Notes under the pieces: model-generated
Seen by the model: only the letters and a program-made list of their open reading frames with translations
Told to the model about the DNA's origin: nothing
Databases searched by the model: none
Assembly (NCBI RefSeq): GCF_008843165.1
Contig: NZ_CP044427.1
Location: forward strand, 3,224,001-3,288,000
Reading direction: 5' to 3'
DNA length: 64,000 nucleotides
Source of the DNA: Ornithinimicrobium pratense
Lineage (GTDB): Bacteria; Actinomycetota; Actinomycetes; Actinomycetales; Dermatophilaceae
Made by a program: the position numbers and the translations under genes
In this document: piece by piece, positions 63,937 through 64,000 of the stretch
How the letters are laid out: each line of letters opens with the position of its first letter
Position numbering within the stretch: position 1 is the stretch's first letter

Positions 63937-64000
63937 ATGGACAGGCGAGAAGAGGGCACACCGGCGCCGGCGCCGGCGCCGGGTCACGCCTCCCGCTGGG
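63937..64000 (+). CDS. start of a divergent gene cut by the right edge
   Basis: An ATG at 63937 follows CAGGAGG at ideal spacing and opens MDRREEGTPAPAPAPGHASRW, running off the window. The Pro-Ala repeat (GCGCCG units) is a disordered N-terminus. The position, divergent from an MMPL exporter with operator-like sites, suggests a TetR or MarR regulator. Too short to identify. Confidence 0.55.
   Translation, partial: MDRREEGTPAPAPAPGHASRW

Overview
The window is 64 kb of very GC-rich, gene-dense chromosome from an actinobacterium. Gram-positive actinobacterial traits include a class E/F-like sortase with a wall-type surface protein, a secreted subtilase with three CWB2 wall-binding repeats, an IdeR/DtxR-type iron box, a RecBCD-type recombinase, frequent GTG starts and almost exclusively G/C third codon positions. 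The content suits Micrococcales, perhaps the Ornithinimicrobium/Serinicoccus/Janibacter group; that placement is an inference from general character. I see no rRNA, tRNA, CRISPR array, insertion sequence or prophage.

Layout. 1-3.2 kb: recB (3' part) and recD. 3.3-12.4 kb: UBP zinc-finger protein, then a drug/stress block on the minus strand (FtsX-type ABC exporter, paired SMR exporters, NarL-type response regulator and histidine kinase), ybaK-type deacylase and a flavin monooxygenase. 12.5-20.6 kb: gluconate permease and kinase, histidine ammonia-lyase, ASCH protein, glycogen phosphorylase, and an IclR-type regulator with no normal start codon. 20.6-24.3 kb: a minus-strand polymorphic-toxin cassette (YezG-like immunity, WXG100-like helper, 648-aa nuclease toxin, two further immunity-like paralogues). 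24.4-37 kb: nucleoside transporter, quinone oxidoreductase, Nudix, membrane metallophosphoesterase, 2'-5' RNA ligase family protein, DsbA-like protein, YciI, RHH-VOC pair, CGNR regulator with a Cys/Met-type PLP enzyme, EamA exporter and S10 peptidase. 37-54 kb: a 1,744-aa cell-wall subtilase, M3 peptidase, MarR with an RND exporter, zwf, DedA-like protein, sortase with surface protein, an acidic coiled-coil protein and BioY. 54-64 kb: pfkA, threonine ammonia-lyase, an iron-siderophore uptake set (reductase, binding protein, two permeases, ATPase) under a probable iron box, and an MMPL exporter with a divergent gene cut by the right edge.

How genes work together. The clearest functional unit besides the iron-uptake operon is the toxin cassette: the C-terminal nuclease resembles the YeeF-type DNase module and its neighbours resemble YezG-type immunity proteins, consistent with a type VII-secreted antibacterial toxin. 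The kinase promoter carries a perfect 15-bp inverted repeat whose half-site recurs upstream of the ABC exporter, suggesting the two-component system controls itself and the exporter.

The most unusual non-coding signal is a set of short intergenic tandem repeats with a 22-bp period in two sequence types (GTGTCGCCGGTCGG at two loci, CGTGTCCTGTCGG at four loci). They sit mostly at gene ends, and two loci are arranged as large dyads. A 127-nt run of three consecutive hairpins with CCC-containing loops (3723-3849) is a candidate structured RNA.
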